DNA of 31,367 nucleotides from Saprolegnia diclina VS20 (Eukaryota; Oomycota; Saprolegniomycetes; Saprolegniales; Saprolegniaceae), in NCBI RefSeq assembly GCF_000281045.1, contig NW_008246070.1, positions 744,476 to 775,842 of the forward strand. Reading direction: 5' to 3'. The notes below the pieces were generated by a model, which worked only from the letters and a program-made list of their open reading frames with translations, was not told the origin of the DNA and searched no databases. The position numbers and the translations under genes are program-made. Numbering within the stretch: position 1 is the stretch's first letter; each line of letters begins with the position of its first letter. Shown here in pieces: positions 27,864 through 31,367 of this stretch.

Positions 27864-29114
27864 TTACTTGAAGACCTTGCCGTCGGCGATGGGCTTGCCC
27901 TCGAGGTCGTCTTCGTTGCACCAGTAGGCGGCAATGCGGGCCTTGGCGGCGTCGTCGAGCGTGTCGACCTTGGTCCACGTGTAGTACTCGGCATCCGGGT
28001 TGGCTTCGATCATGTGCTCAGCGGTCTGGCCGCGGAACATCCAGCAGCCGACGATTTCGATGAGGCCACCTTCGGCGCCGAGGACGTCCATGACACCGAA
28101 CGAGAACTTGCGCATGGCATCCGAGCGCTGGATGAAGCCGCCGACGGCGTTGCACGTCATGAACATCTTCTTGTTCTCCTCGTTGTAGTTGTACTTCATG
28201 AACCAGAACGAGTAGTCCTTCGTGTCCACGTTGGCCCAGAGCCACTCCATGGCCTTCGAGAGGTCCTTGGTGTTCGAGTAGCAGACCTTCCAGTCATCGA
28301 GCTTCATCGAAGCCGGCGACTCGCGGTTGAGGATGGCGAGCGGGTGCTCGACCTTCTTCTCCTTGGGGGCCTCGAAGACATCATCGTCGTCGTCCTTGGG
28401 GGCGGCGGCCTTCTTCTCCTTCTTGGCCGGGGCGGCGGCCTTCTTGGCCTCCTTGACCGGGGCGCCTTCGGCGACCGTGGCGACGTCGCAGAGCGGGACG
28501 TCACCGACAATGGCGGCGAACTCGGGCTGGTTGGCGACCGTCGAGAACCAACGCGAGAGGTTCGAGAACGGCTTGCGGAAGTCCTTGTCAAAGATGAACT
28601 TGAACGGGTAGATCAAGGCACCGAAGACGCAGATATCAGCAAGCGTGACCTGCTCGCCGACGAAGTACGTGCGGAGGAGCAAGTGGTTCTCGAGGATGTG
28701 GAGCGACTTCTTGATGTCCTCGAGGGCCTTCGTGTGCACGTCGTGGTTGTACTTGGCGTAGCCGAAGATCGGGTACAGGAGGGCGCCGAGCGGCGTCTCC
28801 ATCTCGTTCGTGACGAAGTCCACCCACTGGTCGACCTGGCCCGACTCGTAGAAGGTCTTGCCCGTGAGGCCCGTGTCGGCGCGGAGGCGCGCGACGTAGC
28901 GAGCGATCGCGTTCGACTCGTAGATCGGGCCTTCGGGGGTCGCGAGGACCGGGACCTTGCCGAGCGGGTTGAGCGCGAGGAACTCGGGCGTCTTGTTGTC
29001 GACGCCCATGACGAACGTCTCGGGGACGTTGAGGTCGACGCCGTTGTATTCGGCAGCGATCAAGATCTTGAAGGCGCGGGAGCCGGCCTGGGGCGCGTAC
29101 AACGTGTAAGCCAT
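27864..29114 (-). CDS. Translation elongation factor 1B gamma subunit
   Basis: 416 aa, single exon, ATG at 29114. It is the structural subunit of the eEF1B nucleotide-exchange complex that reloads eEF1A with GTP. A glutathione-transferase-like N-terminal domain (about 1-85: YTLYAPQAGSRAFKILIAA, NPLGKVPVLATPEGPIYESN) is followed by a GST C-terminal domain to about 215 (LADICVFGALIYPFKFIFDK). A Lys/Ala-rich, acidic linker comes next (AKKAAAPAKKEKKAAAPK then DDDDD), then the conserved EF1G C-terminal domain from about 255 (HPLAILNRESPASMKLDDWK, FWFMKYNYNEENKKMFMTCN, GVMDVLGAEG, GCWMFRGQ). Length matches the family. The absence of introns and the very strong G/C third-position bias fit a highly expressed gene. 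It is divergent from the PP2C gene. Confidence 0.97.
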   Translation of the reverse strand: MAYTLYAPQAGSRAFKILIAAEYNGVDLNVPETFVMGVDNKTPEFLALNPLGKVPVLATPEGPIYESNAIARYVARLRADTGLTGKTFYESGQVDQWVDFVTNEMETPLGALLYPIFGYAKYNHDVHTKALEDIKKSLHILENHLLLRTYFVGEQVTLADICVFGALIYPFKFIFDKDFRKPFSNLSRWFSTVANQPEFAAIVGDVPLCDVATVAEGAPVKEAKKAAAPAKKEKKAAAPKDDDDDVFEAPKEKKVEHPLAILNRESPASMKLDDWKVCYSNTKDLSKAMEWLWANVDTKDYSFWFMKYNYNEENKKMFMTCNAVGGFIQRSDAMRKFSFGVMDVLGAEGGLIEIVGCWMFRGQTAEHMIEANPDAEYYTWTKVDTLDDAAKARIAAYWCNEDDLEGKPIADGKVFK

Positions 29115-29693
29115 CGTGGAAAAGCAAAAGTGACCTCACACGCCGAGGCGCCGATGCACCACTCATTTGGATTCCCTCTCACATTCGATACAGATTCTGT
29201 TTGAACACTGGGTCGAATTGAGACGATACTGAGAAAGGATTGGCCGGTCCGTCGTTGCTGGCAAGAAGCGATGGACGCACTCTCTCCACTGCACTCTGCA
29301 CTCGAGTGCAAGGTCTTGCGGAAGGTAACGAGTAACCACTGTGTTGGGGGTGGTCAAGCACTGGCCAGCCCCACCAGCGAGCATGTTGGGCAATGCCATG
29401 AAGAAGGTGAGACCAAGTGCTGGCCTCAAGAGGTCGAGAAGGCTCAACTGCCAACGGGATTCGCGCAGGGTTGTTGGCCGCTTGCTCCAAGACCCTACGA
29501 TGACCATATCCGGATATCCAGGCCTTCCATTTTATTCCAGCTAAATATTTTATCAAACAAAATAGCGTCTTGTTGTTTGTATGTCAACGTGATAGATTTT
29601 ATCGAGCTCGCATTGGATATAATTCCATGCGATCAATTTTTCGGAACGAAATCCCCTCTTGCCGTCGAAGACGAAGACCCTTCGAGCGACGCC
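29115..29693. other. Divergent promoter region, eEF1G / PP2C
   Basis: 579 bp with no supported gene. It includes an initiator-like element next to the eEF1G start and an AT-rich stretch at about 29530-29650 ahead of the PP2C gene. Confidence 0.55.
29118..29135 (-). promoter_or_regulatory. Initiator-like element of the eEF1G gene
   Basis: On the minus strand the sequence reads GGTCACTTTTGCTTTTCC, immediately before the ATG. It shares TCACTTTT with the malic enzyme initiator. If transcription starts here the leader is very short. Confidence 0.45.
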
Positions 29694-30832
29694 ATGGGCA
29701 ACTTCCTGAGCAGCCCCATTACGGAGAAGGAGACGCATGTGGGCATGGGCAACGGCCTCGCCTACGCAGTGAGCTGCATGCAGGGCTGGCGAGCGACCAT
29801 GGAAGACGCGCACATTGCGCGCACGACGATCCCGGCGTTTGACAACTGCTCGATCTTTGCCGTGTTTGACGGCCACGGTGGCAAGCTCATTGCGGATCAC
29901 AGCGCCATGTCGTTGGCGGATGTGCTCGAGAAGCAGAGCATCAACGGCAAGGAAGCCGACCCGGCGGACATTGGCAAGGCGCTCGACCGCACCTTTCTCC
30001 AGCTCGACGCCGACCACCGGCAGTTGAAGCAGATTGCGAGTGGCGAGGACCACAGTGGCTGCACAGCCATCGCAGCGTTCGTCACGCACTCGCACATCAT
30101 TGTGGCCAACTCGGGCGACTCGCGCAGTGTGCTCGCGACCGACGGGTCGGTCGTGCCCATGTCGTACGACCACAAGCCCAACAACGAGACGGAAAGGCGG
30201 CGCATTGAGAACGCGGGCGGGTCCGTCCGCAACAACCGCGTGAACGGTGACCTTGCTGTATGAAGCATTCCTTGCACGCAACCCATCTACCTGTGCTCAT
30301 GACGTCGGTTCCTTAGGTGTCGCGTGCCTTGGGCGACTTTGTGTACAAGCAACGCAGCGACCTGAAGGCCGAAGAGCAGCAGGTATGAGCAATAGGCACG
30401 CGATTTGCAGTATGCAACCTGCGTCATGTAGGTGTCGGCCGAGCCGGATATCAAAATTGAAGTGCGCAACAAGGAGAACGAGTTTCTCATCTTGGCCTGC
30501 GATGGCATTTGGGACGTCATGACGAACGAAGAAGCGTGCGACTTTGTTCGTGGCTTGATGCTCAAGGGCGAGACCAATATGGGACTCATCTGCGAAGAGA
30601 TGCTGGACCACTGTCTCCAGCTTGGCAGGTACACGTCTGTGGCATGTGTTGTGGCTCCACGTGTCCTTGTAGCCGCGACAACATGAGTGTCATCATCGTC
30701 AAGTTTGGCGGTGCCAAGATTGGCTCTGGCGACGGTGTCATGGGGCTCCGAAAGGCGCGCGAAGCGGCGGCCGCGGAAGCCAAGAAGCAAGAGCAGTCGG
30801 AGCACAACTACTCGGCTGCGACGTCGCAATGA
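29694..30832 (+). CDS. PP2C-family Ser/Thr protein phosphatase with N-myristoylation signal
   Basis: Exons: 29694-30257, 30317-30382, 30432-30628, 30673-30832 (328 aa). Introns are 59, 49 and 44 nt. It is a metal-dependent phosphatase. All family motifs are present in order: GWRATMEDAH, IFAVFDGHGG (metal-binding Asp-Gly), SGCTAIAAF, IIVANSGDSR, YDHKPNNETE, VSRALGDFVYK, AEPDI, LACDGIWDVMTNEE (metal-binding Asp) and SRDNMSVIIVKF. The N terminus MGNFLSSP fits G2-x3-S6 for N-myristoylation, so the enzyme is probably membrane-associated, as in other protist and metazoan PPM1-type enzymes. The tail is Ala/Lys/Glu rich. Splices fall inside conserved motifs (GDLA|VSRALGD and LG-S-RDNMSV), which supports them strongly. 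Confidence 0.95.
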
Positions 30833-30986
30833 TGCTTGTCCCATGTGCTCACGCTCGCTGATGTGCCCGTTGTCCAGGGCGGTGCAGGCCACGCTCAAAG
30901 ACTCCCCGCGCTTTCCGCCACCCTTTGCGTCTGCACTAACCACGACAATGCATTGAATGCACCACAAGTTGTTGTCTTGTGCAGAG

Positions 30987-31367
30987 TTACAGCGCCTGGT
31001 CCATCTCGCTGCTCTGGTGCGCAGTGTGGGGCGTCGGCTTGCGGTAGAAGCGCATGTCCAAGCCGCGGAAATACTCGATCGTCTGCATCAAGCCCGCCTC
31101 GAGTTCGACCGTCGGCTCCCACTTGAGGTGCTCTCTACAACGCAGATACGTGAGTCTCGCACAGCTAAATGAGAGCATCAAGTTGGGATACTTGGCCAAT
31201 GCAATGTCGGGCTTGCGGCGCTTTGGGTCGTCGTTGGGCGACGCCATGCACACAAGCGTCGACGTCGAGCCCGCGAGACGGATGATGGTCGTCGCAAGCT
31301 CCATGATGGTGATCTCGTGCGGGTTGCCGAGGTTGATCGGACCCTTCTGGTCGCTCTCCATGAGCTC
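30987..31367 (-). CDS. UDP-glucuronate decarboxylase (UDP-xylose synthase), 3' part
   Basis: Two exons are visible on the minus strand: from the window edge 31367 to 31192, and 31134-30987, with a 57-nt intron (31191-31135). The 5' part lies outside. The product ends ELMESDQKGPINLGNPHE, then RRKPDIALAKEHLKWEPTV, then LEAGLMQTIEYF, which is the C-terminal signature of the extended short-chain dehydrogenase family that decarboxylates UDP-glucuronate to UDP-xylose. The NAD-binding Rossmann core is not in the window. Related NAD-dependent epimerases share the fold, but GPINLGNP and RKPDI are typical of the decarboxylase. It supplies UDP-xylose for glycan synthesis. The splice restores ALAKEHLKW. 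It is convergent with PP2C (154 bp between stops). Confidence 0.9.
   Translation of the reverse strand, partial: ELMESDQKGPINLGNPHEITIMELATTIIRLAGSTSTLVCMASPNDDPKRRKPDIALAKYPNLMLSFSCARLTYLRCREHLKWEPTVELEAGLMQTIEYFRGLDMRFYRKPTPHTAHQSSEMDQAL

Noticed and set aside
27822-29204. 460-codon plus-strand frame opposite eEF1G
   Set aside because: Antisense shadow longer than the real gene but dominated by Gly/Leu/Arg runs. eEF1G on the minus strand is unmistakable.

Overview
This looks like a stretch of oomycete nuclear genome, most likely from the Saprolegniales (Achlya, Aphanomyces, Thraustotheca or Saprolegnia type). The reasons are a compact GC-rich layout, tiny introns (40-59 nt), initiator-like (Y)CAYTTTT elements just upstream of several start codons, and the gene set: a TKL-type receptor pseudokinase, an ankyrin-FYVE protein, a PX/DUSP/IQ protein, a CAP59-type GT69 enzyme and a URC1-type GTP cyclohydrolase II. 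The assignment is inference from content, since no rRNA or organelle marker is present. I see no tRNA, rRNA, CRISPR or intact transposon.

Layout. 1-2051 (-): PH/SnoaL-like/C2-like protein, cut by the window edge. 2841-4161 (+): secreted-type DnaJ chaperone in six exons. 4231-5953 (-): malic enzyme. 5954-8422: long stretch with no supported gene. 8423-9515 (+): ERD2/KDEL-receptor-like membrane protein in five exons, one junction being GC-AG. 9818-10990 (-): ankyrin-FYVE. 11789-12067 (+): small membrane protein. 12175-13416 (+): calcyphosin-like EF-hand protein. 14110-15936 (+): receptor-like pseudokinase. 15937-16509: repeat-bearing spacer. 16510-16788 (-) and 17344-17652 (+): a divergent pair of related small single-span membrane proteins. 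18281-19671 (-): GT69 glycosyltransferase. 21275-22775 (+): adenylosuccinate lyase. 22930-24629 (-): URC1-type GTP cyclohydrolase II in eight exons. 24895-27049 (+): PX-DUSP-IQ-PH-like protein in eight exons. 27104-27768 (+): small protein with three WL-K motifs, 54 bp behind the previous stop. 27864-29114 (-): eEF1B-gamma. 29694-30832 (+): PP2C phosphatase with an N-myristoylation signal. 30987-31367 (-): 3' part of a UDP-glucuronate decarboxylase.

Functional themes. Two genes belong to the ER/secretory route (DnaJ and ERD2-like), and the GT69 enzyme probably works in the Golgi. Several products are phosphoinositide or membrane-signalling proteins (PH-C2, FYVE, PX). Nucleotide metabolism is represented by adenylosuccinate lyase and the URC1-like protein. 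There is no operon logic. Genes alternate in strand, and five divergent pairs may share promoter regions: the PH protein with DnaJ, GT69 with ADSL, URC1-like with PX, eEF1G with PP2C, and the two small membrane proteins.

All splice models were built by hand from reading frame, GT/AG sites and family alignment from memory; they total 39 introns, 33 of them ending in TAG. The most noteworthy items are the pseudokinase, the unusual multi-domain architectures, the divergent small membrane-protein pair, paired CCAAT boxes spaced 31-33 bp, a 155-bp-period partial duplication, and the very uniform tiny introns. I found no clear new multi-gene system.
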